From assembly GCA_900754695.1 (NCBI GenBank), contig CAAEDU010000009.1, positions 1 through 25,371 of the forward strand: 25,371 nucleotides of DNA, given 5' to 3'. A program made the translations under genes and the position numbers. Origin of the DNA: Clostridia bacterium (lineage in GTDB: Bacteria; Bacillota; Clostridia; Christensenellales; CAG-917). Under the pieces are notes generated by a model that saw only the letters and a list, made by a program, of their open reading frames with translations, was not told where the DNA came from and did not search any database. Positions 5,562-13,661 of the stretch are shown here, in pieces (within the stretch, counting starts at the first letter, position 1; every line of letters starts with the position of its first letter).

Positions 5562-8057
5562 ATGAAGAAACACATTTTCGTTTTTGCGGCGGCAGTCTGT
5601 CTTTTGTTCGCATTGCTCACTTTTTCCGCTTGCAACGACCAAGGTCAGCAGAACAGACCTCTTCCCGACTATTTCGGCTATCGCACCGAGCCGGACGGTT
5701 CGATGGCGATCTCGAGTTATGACGGTGAGGGCGGGGAAGTGGTCGTCGACGATTCGTATTACGGCATGAAGGTGACCGTCATCGATGAAGGCGCCTTTAA
5801 GGACTGCTCGACCATCACTTCCGTTGTGCTGCCCGACACCGTGACTGAGATCCGCGAAGAGGCGTTTGCAGGCTGTTTCTCGCTGCGTTCCGTGAGCTTC
5901 GGCTCGGGATTGCGAGTGATCGGCGACAGCGCGTTCAAACAATGTTCGGTCCTCTCTTCCGCGGCGTTGCCGGACTCTTTGACGACGATCGGGGCGGAAG
6001 CGTTCAAGAACTGCTTCTCCCTTGCGGAAGTCACGGCGGGGAGCGCCCTCACCGATGTCGCGGAAGGCACTTTTGAGGGCACACAATGGCTCCGTAGGCA
6101 CCCGGACGGCGTGATCTATGTCGGAAGCGTGGCCTACGGCTATGAGGGTGCAGTCCCGGAGAGCGGCGTGATAACCATCGCGGACGGCACCGCCGTCATC
6201 AACGCCGACGCATTCGAGAATGTGCCGGACGTCGCGGCATTCTCATTCCCGGACAGCCTGATCAACATCAAAGGACGCGCCCTCGACGGCACGGCTTGGT
6301 ACGCGGCGAAAGAGTACGGTCCCGTCTTTGCGGGCAATGTCCTGTACGCTTTCAAAAAATTGCCTCTGCCGACTGACACCGCGGTCACGGTGCCGGAAGG
6401 CACGACGGGCATAGCGGACGGCGCATTTGAGCAATGCAATGACCGATATTACATCACTTCGGTGCTGCTTCCCGAAAGCCTGAAATATATCGGCGACAAT
6501 GCGTTTGAAGGCTGCAGCGGGCTCGGGTACATCATCATCCCCGACGGAGTGACGCACATCGGAGCGCACGCGTTCCAAGACTGTTCCGATATGCGTCAGG
6601 CGGTGCTCGGCAAGGGGCTGACTTATCTCCCCGATTTTGCATTTTTCGGCTGCGATCTGCTCACATCCGTAAATCTCGGCGGCATCCGCACGATAGGTGA
6701 GAACGCGCTTTCTTCCTGCGGGTTCGTCGCCCTCGACATCCCGGAAGGCGTTGAGGAAGTGGAGAGCTATGCGTTTTCGGGATGTTACGAACTGAGCATG
6801 GTGCGCCTGCCCGCGTCGCTCGGCTACATTTCTTCCTATGCTTTTTCCGGCTGCGCCGCGCTCACTTCGCTGAGCGTCGCGGAGGGCAATCCGGTCTATT
6901 TCTCCTCCGGCAACTGCGTCATAAAGAGGGAGACGGGCACCCTTATGGTCGGATGCACCGGCTCCGTCATCCCGTCGGACGGCAGTGTGAAAGCGCTCGC
7001 AGCCTATTCTTTCAGCGGCAGCGGCATAAAGAGCATCGTCATCCCCGACGGCATCGATATATCGGAGCCCGGCGTGTTCAGAGGGTGCTACTCGCTCACT
7101 TCCGCGACATTGCCCGAAGGCGCCGAGATCATCTCGTCGCAGATGTTTTACAATTGTCACGATCTGACGAGCGTTGATATCCCCGACAGCGTCAAAACGA
7201 TCGGCGACACCGCATTCGGCGGATGCGACGCTTTGACGACCCTGCCCATGGGCGCGGGAGTGGAGCGGATAGAAAGGGCGGCTTTTTCCCACTGTGACGG
7301 ATTGACCGAGATCGTCATCCCGGAAAGCGTCCGCTATATAGAAGGTGAAGCTTTCAGGTATTGCGACGGGCTTGTCGATGTCGATCTGCCCGACTCCCTG
7401 CTCGAGATCGGCTCTTACGCATTCACCGGCTGCGCTGCGCTCGTCACCGAGACGGAAGGCGGTGTGACCTATCTGGACGGATGGGCGGTCGCTGTGGAGG
7501 ACGGCATTTCCGCAGTCACGCTGAGGGAGGATACCGTAGGCATCGCGTCGTCGCTGTTTTCGGAGCACGACGGCGTGCACACTTTGCGGGAGGTGCATTT
7601 GCCCGAGTCGCTGAGGAGCATAGGCTGGATGGCGTTCTACGGCTGCACGCTTCTTGAAGAGGTCGTCATCCCGGACGCCGTCACACATATCGGATCGCAG
7701 GCGTTCTTTAATTCGTCCGGCGTAATAACGTGGGGGGACGCGCCGCAGATCGAACGGCTCGGCACTCGGGCGTTTTTAGGGATCGCCAACAAAGCGCTGG
7801 TCATCCCGGACAGCGTCACCGTCATGGAAGAGGAAGCGGTGAGCTATGCCTCTGATCTCATCACGGTGCACATAGGGAAGAATGTCAAAAAGCTGCTTGG
7901 TCATAACTTCGTTATGTGTAATGATCTCCGCACCATCACCTACGGCGGCACCGTTGCCGAGTTCAACGCCATAGAAAAGGAGCGCGGCTGGAACCGTTCC
8001 TCCGTGTCGGAAGTGCAGTGCACCGACGGCGTTGTGGCTGTCGAAAGTTACGGCTGA
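5562..8057 (+). CDS. BspA-type leucine-rich-repeat lipoprotein, 831 aa
   Basis: Predicted surface lipoprotein. Residues 1-23 are a lipoprotein signal peptide (MKKHIF, hydrophobic core, then FSAC with the lipidated Cys24). Nearly all the rest is tandem LRR_5/BspA repeats of about 23 residues, pattern VxIPDSVxxIGxxAFxxCxxL (for example about 65-190, 300-425, 500-630 and 690-790). Longer inserts resemble LDGTAWY...VYVG segments. The C-terminus (YGGTVAEFNAIEKERGW and CTDG) is the usual capping motif of this family. Such proteins bind host or microbial partners in gut and oral bacteria; the ligand here is unknown. ATG 5562 has GGGGGAA upstream and puts the signal peptide at the N-terminus. TTG 5448, preceded by AAGGAG, is in frame but would add 38 residues before the signal peptide. 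The gene has its own promoter and is bracketed by direct repeats, suggesting later insertion. Confidence 0.92.
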   Translation: MKKHIFVFAAAVCLLFALLTFSACNDQGQQNRPLPDYFGYRTEPDGSMAISSYDGEGGEVVVDDSYYGMKVTVIDEGAFKDCSTITSVVLPDTVTEIREEAFAGCFSLRSVSFGSGLRVIGDSAFKQCSVLSSAALPDSLTTIGAEAFKNCFSLAEVTAGSALTDVAEGTFEGTQWLRRHPDGVIYVGSVAYGYEGAVPESGVITIADGTAVINADAFENVPDVAAFSFPDSLINIKGRALDGTAWYAAKEYGPVFAGNVLYAFKKLPLPTDTAVTVPEGTTGIADGAFEQCNDRYYITSVLLPESLKYIGDNAFEGCSGLGYIIIPDGVTHIGAHAFQDCSDMRQAVLGKGLTYLPDFAFFGCDLLTSVNLGGIRTIGENALSSCGFVALDIPEGVEEVESYAFSGCYELSMVRLPASLGYISSYAFSGCAALTSLSVAEGNPVYFSSGNCVIKRETGTLMVGCTGSVIPSDGSVKALAAYSFSGSGIKSIVIPDGIDISEPGVFRGCYSLTSATLPEGAEIISSQMFYNCHDLTSVDIPDSVKTIGDTAFGGCDALTTLPMGAGVERIERAAFSHCDGLTEIVIPESVRYIEGEAFRYCDGLVDVDLPDSLLEIGSYAFTGCAALVTETEGGVTYLDGWAVAVEDGISAVTLREDTVGIASSLFSEHDGVHTLREVHLPESLRSIGWMAFYGCTLLEEVVIPDAVTHIGSQAFFNSSGVITWGDAPQIERLGTRAFLGIANKALVIPDSVTVMEEEAVSYASDLITVHIGKNVKKLLGHNFVMCNDLRTITYGGTVAEFNAIEKERGWNRSSVSEVQCTDGVVAVESYG

Positions 8058-8109
8058 TGACGCGGCATGGCGGGGTGCCGCGCGCAGGCATTATGTGAGG
8101 TGCGGCGAT

Positions 8110-8164
8110 CCGCAGGCACGGCGCTTTTGAAAGCGCGGGATGTGCCGTGACAGGTTTTTATCAT
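8110..8164 (+). repeat. 55-bp direct repeat, copy 2 (right of LRR gene)
   Basis: Matches 5299-5353 in the same orientation. Here the inner hairpin GCGCTT-TTGA-AAGCGC (8121-8136) is perfect. There is no T-run directly after it, so it is not a standard terminator. It runs into a REP-like half-element at 8159-8177, as copy 1 does. Confidence 0.75.
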
Positions 8165-8177
8165 TTCGGTCTGACAT
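8159..8177 (+). repeat. copy of dispersed REP-like palindromic repeat
   Basis: TATCATTTCGGTCTGACAT matches the core TATTAYTCCKGTCYGGCAT at 16 of 19 positions. Forward orientation, directly abutting the second 55-bp direct repeat. Confidence 0.55.
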
Positions 8178-8212
8178 AGTCTACCGGGACGCCGGAGCGA
8201 TCGGTATTCTTT

Positions 8213-8224
8213 TGTCCGCGGACA
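8213..8224. promoter_or_regulatory. perfect 12-bp palindrome, possible operator
   Basis: TGTCCGCGGACA is exactly self-complementary and lies 41 bases before the murF start. It could be a protein site or chance in GC-rich DNA. Confidence 0.2.
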
Positions 8225-8264
8225 GACTTTTCGCGGCACACTCGGGGCGCCTTCCGCATATCCT

Positions 8265-9863
8265 GTGCGTATGGTGCTGGCAAGGGGAGACTGGTATTTC
8301 ACGGTGTGCGCGCTCGTCGTCGGGGCGGTCATGTCCCTGCCGTACGTCTATGCGGCGCAGCAGGACAACTACCGCGTCGCCGAGGTGTGGAAGAGCAGAC
8401 GGGTGCGCGGGGCTTATCTCACGGATCTCATCTGCATACTCGTGTTCGGCGGGGCGTGGGCGGGGTGCTGGTTCCTCTCCTCGCGGATGTTCTGGGGCTT
8501 TCTCGCCTCCCTGTTTTTCTGCATAGCCGAAGTCGCGCTATACATCGTGGACGAAACGCCCAAGCGCAAAAAGCCCATGCGCTATACCCGCCGCGCGGTG
8601 CGGGCGATCGCGGCATGCGCGCTCGTCTCGGGCGCGGCTGTGACCGCCGCGATAGCTCTCCTCAATGCTCATGTTGAGGATGAATATCTGCGCTATCCCG
8701 TGTTTTTCGTGCTGTCCGCGGTCTATCCTTTGCTTTTTTCGGCGGTGATGACCGTCGTCAACGTCTTTGAACGCCTCAACAATCTCCGCTACGAAAGGAG
8801 AGCCCGCCGCGCTCTCACCGCCGACCGCGATCTCATCCGCATCGGCATCACGGGAAGCTACGGCAAGACGACGGTGAAAAACGCGCTCGCCGCCATGCTC
8901 TCCGTGCGGTTCAACGTCCTCGCCACTCCCGCAAGCTACAATACGCCGATGGGCATCGCCAAGACGGTGCGGGAGCTCACCCCATCTCACGACGTCTTCA
9001 TCGCGGAGATGGGGGCGAGAAGGCGGGGAGACATCTCGCGGCTCATGCGCATAGTGCGCCCCTCGCACACCATTCTCACGGGGGTCAACGACCAACACCT
9101 CGAGACCTTCGGCAGCCGCGACGCCATCCTGCGCGAGAAGCTGAAAGTGCTGGATGTGCGGGCGGAGGACGGCGTCAGCGTGGTCAACGACAAGCTGGCG
9201 GAAGTGCCGCGCGTTGCGGAAAACAGGCAGGGGAATGTCCTGCTTGCGGGCGGGGACGAGAGCTCGCGGGTGCACTATTCGGACATCGCGGTGTGTTCGG
9301 ACGGCAGCGCGTTCACATTGTGGCTTTACGGCACGCCGGTGGAGTGCACGACGAGGCTGCTCGGGGTGCACAACATCGAGGACATCACTTTGGCGGCGGC
9401 GATGGCGTTCCGCTTGGGTCTCGCGCCCGAAGAGATCGCGGAAGCGATCGCGGGTCTCCCGCCCGTCCCGCACCGTCTGCAGCTCATTGAGGGCAACGGG
9501 ATCAGGATCATCGACGACACCTACAACGCCAACCCCGACGGCGCGAGGAGAGCGCTCGAAGTGCTGGGGCTGTTTGCGGGGCGCAAGGTGGTGCTCACCC
9601 CGGGGATGGTGGAGCTCGGCGCAAAAGAGGACGCCGCCAACCGCGAACTCGGGCGTGAGATCGCTTGCGTGGCGGACGTCGTTCTGCTTGTCGGAGGGAA
9701 GAGAGCTCGCACTATCGCGGACGGACTGAAAGAGGGCGGTTTTGCGGGAGAGACGAGGAGCTACCGTTCGCTTGCGGAGGCGCAGAAAGATTTCGGCGGA
9801 GTGCTGCACGCGGGGGACGTCCTGCTGCTTCTGAACGACCTGCCCGACATCTACGAGGAATGA
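8265..9863 (+). CDS. murF: MurF-type UDP-MurNAc-pentapeptide synthetase with N-terminal membrane domain, 532 aa
   Basis: Mur ligase that adds D-Ala-D-Ala to the UDP-MurNAc tripeptide using ATP. Residues about 1-170 are unusual for classical MurF: four or five hydrophobic helices (about 11-30, 50-72, 76-95, 112-134, 143-168), so the enzyme should be membrane-bound. The Mur ligase body follows: P-loop GITGSYGKTT (194-203), SYNTPMGIAKTV (224-235), AEMGARRRGDI, VNDQHLETFGS, VHNIEDITLAAAMA, and DDTYNANPDG, the MurF-type signature in the C-terminal domain. Starts GTG 8265 and ATG 8271 are close together, and neither has a visible Shine-Dalgarno. ddl follows, so the pair makes and attaches the D-Ala-D-Ala dipeptide. 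The missing ribosome site may reflect the rearrangement upstream. Confidence 0.9.
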   Translation: MRMVLARGDWYFTVCALVVGAVMSLPYVYAAQQDNYRVAEVWKSRRVRGAYLTDLICILVFGGAWAGCWFLSSRMFWGFLASLFFCIAEVALYIVDETPKRKKPMRYTRRAVRAIAACALVSGAAVTAAIALLNAHVEDEYLRYPVFFVLSAVYPLLFSAVMTVVNVFERLNNLRYERRARRALTADRDLIRIGITGSYGKTTVKNALAAMLSVRFNVLATPASYNTPMGIAKTVRELTPSHDVFIAEMGARRRGDISRLMRIVRPSHTILTGVNDQHLETFGSRDAILREKLKVLDVRAEDGVSVVNDKLAEVPRVAENRQGNVLLAGGDESSRVHYSDIAVCSDGSAFTLWLYGTPVECTTRLLGVHNIEDITLAAAMAFRLGLAPEEIAEAIAGLPPVPHRLQLIEGNGIRIIDDTYNANPDGARRALEVLGLFAGRKVVLTPGMVELGAKEDAANRELGREIACVADVVLLVGGKRARTIADGLKEGGFAGETRSYRSLAEAQKDFGGVLHAGDVLLLLNDLPDIYEE

Positions 9864-9868
9864 GCGTC

Positions 9869-9883
9869 ATGCCGGACCGGCAT
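9869..9883. repeat. short palindromic copy of the dispersed repeat
   Basis: ATGCCGGACCGGCAT is an inverted repeat with 7-bp arms and a single central base. It matches the inner part of the dispersed repeat. It fills the short murF-ddl gap just before the ddl ribosome site, so the RNA hairpin could affect ddl translation. Confidence 0.5.
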
Positions 9884-9895
9884 AGGGAGGGGAGA

Positions 9896-11026
9896 ATGAA
9901 AAGGAAGATCGCACTCATATTCGGCGGAAGATCGTTGGAGAGCGACATCTCCGTCATCACGGCAATGCAGGCGCTCGCGGTGCTCCGCGAGACGGACTTT
10001 GACGTCACGCCCGTGTACATCGCGGCGGACGGCGGATTTTACGCGGACGGGGTGGACGAGGTCTCGGCATTCACCCCCTTCGACGCATCGCGGCACAAGC
10101 GGCTGGTGCTCGCGGACGGAGTGTTTTCTAAGCTCAGGAAAGGGAAGTTGAAGAGGGTCTTCCGCCCGGACGCCGCGCTCGTATGCTGTCACGGCGGAGA
10201 GGGGGAGAACGGCGTGCTGCAAGGGGTGTTGGAGTTCAACGGAGTGCCGTACACTTCGGCGGGGGTGCTGGGTTCCGCGCTCATGATGGACAAGGCGGCG
10301 GCGAAGTGCGCCTTCGAGCAGATGCTGCTGAACGTCCTGCCTTACGTCGTCGTGGGATCGCAGGAGGTCGAAGCCGACGCGGACGGTGCGGCGGAGAGGT
10401 GCGAGGAGGCTCTGGGTCTCCCCGTCATCGTGAAACCGGCGTCGCAGGGGAGCAGCATAGGCGTCTCCGCGGCGCACGACAGAGGGGAACTGTCAAGTGC
10501 GCTCGCGTTTGCGGCGAAGTTCGGCGAAAAACTCGTCGTGGAGCAGCTTTTGGAGGACTTTGCGGAGGTCAACTGCGCGGCGTACGGCAGGGGAGAGGAG
10601 GTCGTGGTCTCCGAGACGGAGCGCCCGCTGTCCTCGGGCGAACTGCTCACCTTCGACGACAAATATCTCTCGGGCGGCAAGGCGGGGAGCGGCAGAGTCA
10701 CCCCCGCGGACGTCGGAGAGGAGATGAACGCCCTCATCGGGTCGCTCACGGAGAGGATCTACCGCGCGCTCGGGCTGCGCGGCGTAGTGAGGATGGACTT
10801 CCTCGCGGACAGAGCGCGGGGCAAGGTGTACATCAACGAGGTGAACACGGTGCCGGGCTCCATGGCGTTTTATCTGTTCGAGGCGGCGGGAGTGAGCTTT
10901 TCGGACATTCTCACGGACATCATCGAAGACGCGATAGCGCGCGGACGCGCCGCAAAACGCACAGCCACCTTCCCCTCCCGCGTGCTGGAATTCTACGGCA
11001 AAGGCGGCGCCAAGACCGCGAAGTGA
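9896..11026 (+). CDS. ddl: D-alanine--D-alanine ligase, 376 aa
   Basis: ATP-grasp ligase that joins two D-Ala for peptidoglycan. Order of motifs: N-terminal IALIFGGRSLESDISVITA (the usual HEVS is here ESDIS), CCHGGEGENGVLQGVLEF, PYTSAGVLGSALMMDK, ATP-grasp segments VIVKPASQGSSIGVS and VVEQLL, and the Mg-binding end RMDFLADRARGKVYINEVNTVPGS. It is cytoplasmic. The start ATG 9896 has a strong AGGGAGGGGAG upstream (9884-9894). An in-frame ATG at 9860 overlapping the murF stop would add 12 residues encoded by the palindromic repeat and is less likely. Likely cotranscribed with murF. Confidence 0.94.
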   Translation: MKRKIALIFGGRSLESDISVITAMQALAVLRETDFDVTPVYIAADGGFYADGVDEVSAFTPFDASRHKRLVLADGVFSKLRKGKLKRVFRPDAALVCCHGGEGENGVLQGVLEFNGVPYTSAGVLGSALMMDKAAAKCAFEQMLLNVLPYVVVGSQEVEADADGAAERCEEALGLPVIVKPASQGSSIGVSAAHDRGELSSALAFAAKFGEKLVVEQLLEDFAEVNCAAYGRGEEVVVSETERPLSSGELLTFDDKYLSGGKAGSGRVTPADVGEEMNALIGSLTERIYRALGLRGVVRMDFLADRARGKVYINEVNTVPGSMAFYLFEAAGVSFSDILTDIIEDAIARGRAAKRTATFPSRVLEFYGKGGAKTAK

Positions 11027-11065
11027 CATCCTCGTCCGCGTAGTGCGGCGGGGAGCGGAGAACAG

Positions 11066-11094
11066 TTGCAAAAAGCCGCGCGATGTGCTATCAT
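11066..11094 (+). promoter_or_regulatory. sigma-A promoter of icd
   Basis: TTGCAA (11066-11071), a 17-bp spacer and TATCAT (11089-11094). The start site is near 11101, leaving a very short leader containing GAGGTG before ATG 11116. Confidence 0.65.
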
Positions 11095-11115
11095 ATCCGC
11101 AGTGCGAGGTGAAAA

Positions 11116-12303
11116 ATGGACAAAATCAAAATGACTACACCCCTCGTCGAGATCGACGGGGACGAAATGACCCGCGTGCTTTGGCAGTGGGTGAAAGACA
11201 TCCTCATCACTCCTTACGTCGACCTCAAGACGGAATATTACGATCTTTCTCTCGAGAACCGCGACGCGACGGACGACAAGGTGACCGTGGACGCGGCGGA
11301 AGCGTGTCTCAGGCTGGGCGTGGGCGTCAAGTGCGCCACCATCACCCCCAACGCGCAGAGGGTGGAGGAGTTCGGGCTCAAAAAGATGTGGGCGAGCCCC
11401 AACGCGACCATCCGTGCCAAGATGGACGGCACCGTGTTCCGCGCGCCCGTGATCGTCAGCGGCATCACCCCTCTCGTCCCCGCGTGGAAGAAGCCCATCG
11501 TCATCGCCCGTCACGCCTACGGCGATGTTTATAAGGGCGTGGAGATGAAGTCAAAGGGCGGCAAGGCGGAACTTAGCTGCGACGGCAACACCCTCACCGT
11601 CTTCGATTTCGGCGGCAAGGAGGGCATCCTGCAAGCCATCCACAACACAAAGGCGAGCATCGAGAGTTTTGCGAGGAGCTGCTTCAATTACGCCCTCGAC
11701 ACCAAGACCGACCTGTGGTTCTCCACCAAGGACACCATCTCCAAGGTGTACGACCACACTTTCAAGGACATCTTTGCCGAGATATACGAGGCGGAATACA
11801 AAGAGAAGTTCGAGGCGGCGGGCATCGAATATTTCTACACCCTCATCGACGACGCGGTCGCGCGCGTCATGCGCTCCGAGGGCGGCTTCATCTGGGCGCT
11901 CAAAAACTACGACGGCGACGTCATGAGCGATATGGTCGCGACGGCGTTCGGTTCCCTTGCGATGATGACTTCCGTCCTGGTCTCTCCCACGGGCGCTTAT
12001 GAGTTCGAGGCGGCGCACGGCACCGTCACCCGTCATTACCGCAAATATCAGAAGGGCGAGGAGACTTCCACCAACTCCGTGGCGACGCTGTTCGCGTGGA
12101 CGGGCGCGCTCAAAAAGCGCGGCGAGCTGGACGGCAACAAGGAGCTGTCCGACTTCGCGGACAGGCTGGAGAAGGCGACCATCGACACCATCGAGAGCGG
12201 CGAGATGACCAAGGACCTTGCCGGCATGTTCAAACTCGACGGCGTGACCGTCAAGGCGCTGAACAGCAGAGAGTTCCTGGAAGCCATCGCGAAGAGGCTG
12301 TAA
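11116..12303 (+). CDS. icd: NADP-dependent isocitrate dehydrogenase, dimeric eukaryote-like type, 395 aa
   Basis: Oxidatively decarboxylates isocitrate to 2-oxoglutarate with NADP. The sequence is of the subfamily that includes human IDH1, not the E. coli Icd type: VEIDGDEMTRVLW, YYDLSLENRDATDDKVTVDAA, VKCATITPN, MWASPNATIRAKMDGTVFRAP and IARHAYGD. The substrate arginines fall at residues 100, 109 and 132, as in human IDH1. LIDDAVARVMRSEGGFIWA and KNYDGDVMSD carry the metal-binding aspartates, and EAAHGTVTRHYRKYQKGEETSTNSVATLFAWT is the NADP-binding region. Cytoplasmic. Its own promoter and terminator make it a single-gene unit. It probably supplies 2-oxoglutarate for glutamate in an incomplete TCA pathway (inference). 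Confidence 0.96.
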   Translation: MDKIKMTTPLVEIDGDEMTRVLWQWVKDILITPYVDLKTEYYDLSLENRDATDDKVTVDAAEACLRLGVGVKCATITPNAQRVEEFGLKKMWASPNATIRAKMDGTVFRAPVIVSGITPLVPAWKKPIVIARHAYGDVYKGVEMKSKGGKAELSCDGNTLTVFDFGGKEGILQAIHNTKASIESFARSCFNYALDTKTDLWFSTKDTISKVYDHTFKDIFAEIYEAEYKEKFEAAGIEYFYTLIDDAVARVMRSEGGFIWALKNYDGDVMSDMVATAFGSLAMMTSVLVSPTGAYEFEAAHGTVTRHYRKYQKGEETSTNSVATLFAWTGALKKRGELDGNKELSDFADRLEKATIDTIESGEMTKDLAGMFKLDGVTVKALNSREFLEAIAKRL

Positions 12304-12343
12304 GCGCGGGATCGCTCAAACAAACCAAGACAAAACAAAAAGG

Positions 12344-12370
12344 AAGCCCGAACATCCGTTCGGGCTTTTT
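12344..12370 (+). terminator. intrinsic terminator after icd
   Basis: AAGCCCGAAC (12344-12353) pairs with GTTCGGGCTT (12358-12367), 10 bp with loop ATCC, followed by more T residues to 12370. The A-rich left side makes it potentially bidirectional. A weaker GC hairpin with TTTT follows near 12434-12454. Confidence 0.9.
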
Positions 12371-12489
12371 CATGCGTTTTTGTGCGTTTTCCTCATCCGC
12401 CGTCCCGCGCCTTATTCTTGTCTTGCATACGCCTGCACCCCGGCGGGGCATTTTGCTCTCGGCACGTGCCGTGCGCCTGTGCCGCTGCG

Positions 12490-13377
12490 TTATTCCTTTG
12501 CGTAGATGACGTTCTCCGCAACGATCTTTATGCTGTCGCGGTAGGCGGCGGGGATGGTGACGATCACCTGCTCCTCGAGGCGGTTGGGTTGAAAGCAGAG
12601 GTCCAGCATCTTGTCGATGGCGTCGTCGTGCGGGGGCTCCTGAGAGCGGATCACGGCGAGGTGCTCGAGGGAAGTCTCGGGGTCTATCGTCGTGGAGATG
12701 CCGTATTCGTCGGGGTAGAGGTTGTAGCAGGAGACGGTGATGAGAGTGACTCTCGCGTCATAGCGCACCACGATCTTCCTGTCCGGGGCGACGATCTCGA
12801 TGGAAGAGATCTCGTTGGGGCTGAACTGCGGACGGATGGGTTCGCTCTCCGCGTACCAGCCGTGGGAGGTGAGATAGTCGCTGCGGGCTTCCACCCACTT
12901 GTCCGCGTTGAGGCTGCCCATTGCGGCGGAGGCGACCACGAAGATGACCGCGACCACCAGAAGGGCATAGCCGACATTCTGCAAAGTGAGATACTTGGGC
13001 TTGAAGATGACGGAAGAGCTCTTCTTCTCGCCGGCTTCCGCGGATGACTCGGCGGTTTCGATGGCTTTGACCGCGCCCGCGTCCTCGTCCGAGCGCATGA
13101 AGAGGGAGGCGAGGGGCGCTTCCGGCCAACGGTCGTACCACACCTTGCGCATATAGACGATGAGACCGCGCACCGAGATGGCGCAGAGCCCCGCTCCGAT
13201 GAATGAGAGCCCGAAGAGAGTGAGGAACGCCATTGCGGAGTCCCATGCGATATAGACCCCCACGGCGTAGCTCAGCGCGACCGCCCACAGCGCCGCCATC
13301 GCGAGGATGAGGAGCACCAGACCCGCGACAGGGAGCGCACAAAGAAATTTTTGGGTGTTTTCCGACTTGTTTTTCAT
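12490..13377 (-). CDS. hypothetical membrane protein with three TM helices, 295 aa
   Basis: Not recognised. From ATG 13377 (MKNKSENTQK), two helices at about residues 12-40 and 45-70 form a hairpin (LPVAGLVLLILAMAALWAV; AFLTLFGLSFIGAGLC). A charged segment rich in Glu, Ala and Ser follows (about 85-120), then a third helix (VGYALLVVAVIFVVASAAMG, about 133-152) and a roughly 140-residue C-terminal domain. That domain is rich in beta strands (IEIVAPDRKIVVRYDARVTLITVSCYN; EEQVIVTIPAAYRDSIKIVAENVIY) and faintly recalls DUF4097-type putative adhesin folds. A very good promoter lies upstream on the minus strand. The nearest Shine-Dalgarno-like AAGGGG is 17 bases away, which is long. It is transcribed divergently from the deacetylase gene. 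Confidence 0.7.
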   Translation of the reverse strand: MKNKSENTQKFLCALPVAGLVLLILAMAALWAVALSYAVGVYIAWDSAMAFLTLFGLSFIGAGLCAISVRGLIVYMRKVWYDRWPEAPLASLFMRSDEDAGAVKAIETAESSAEAGEKKSSSVIFKPKYLTLQNVGYALLVVAVIFVVASAAMGSLNADKWVEARSDYLTSHGWYAESEPIRPQFSPNEISSIEIVAPDRKIVVRYDARVTLITVSCYNLYPDEYGISTTIDPETSLEHLAVIRSQEPPHDDAIDKMLDLCFQPNRLEEQVIVTIPAAYRDSIKIVAENVIYAKE

Positions 13378-13417
13378 GATGCCGTAAAGCCGATCCCCTT
13401 TCCGTTCTTTGCATGGA

Positions 13418-13446
13418 ATTATATCGACATCCGCCGTGTAAGTCAA
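13418..13446 (-). promoter_or_regulatory. strong sigma-A promoter for the minus-strand membrane protein
   Basis: Read on the minus strand: TTGACT (13446-13441), exactly 17 bp, TATAAT (13423-13418). Start site near 13411, giving a leader of about 34 bases. Confidence 0.8.
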
Positions 13447-13478
13447 GCGAACGCCCGCGCCGTACCCTGTTTTATGTG

Positions 13479-13525
13479 ATGCCGGACAGGAGTAATACGA
13501 ACTTGTCTCGGAGCGTTCCTTCCCG
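13479..13525 (-). repeat. copy of dispersed REP-like repeat, long form
   Basis: ATGCCGGACAGGAGTAATAC is the reverse-oriented core. Similarity with the copy at 21634 continues beyond the core through ACGAA and GAGCG-TCCTT, 36 of 47 aligned positions by hand. It lies between divergent genes and outside both promoter elements identified. Confidence 0.65.
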
Positions 13526-13661
13526 CTCTCGGCGCATTTTCGGGAGGGGGAGCGCATACATTCAAGTGTGCACGGGAGGGGACATCGACAATTTCCGACG
13601 TTATTCGGCAAAATCTGTCATGCCGCTCGGCGCTCATCCATTCTATCATGAGGTGAAAGGC

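Noticed and set aside
6243..7688. 481-codon minus-strand frame opposite the LRR gene
   Set aside because: Anti-sense shadow of a repetitive gene; no ribosome site or recognisable domain.
7902..7916. CATAAC-TTC-GTTATG, resembling half of a loxP site
   Set aside because: Short, lacks the spacer and second arm, and lies within the LRR coding sequence; chance.
13413..13661. 83-codon upstream extension of the deacetylase
   Set aside because: Crosses the opposite-strand promoter and a repeat copy, and would precede the signal anchor; GTG 13662 has a good ribosome site.
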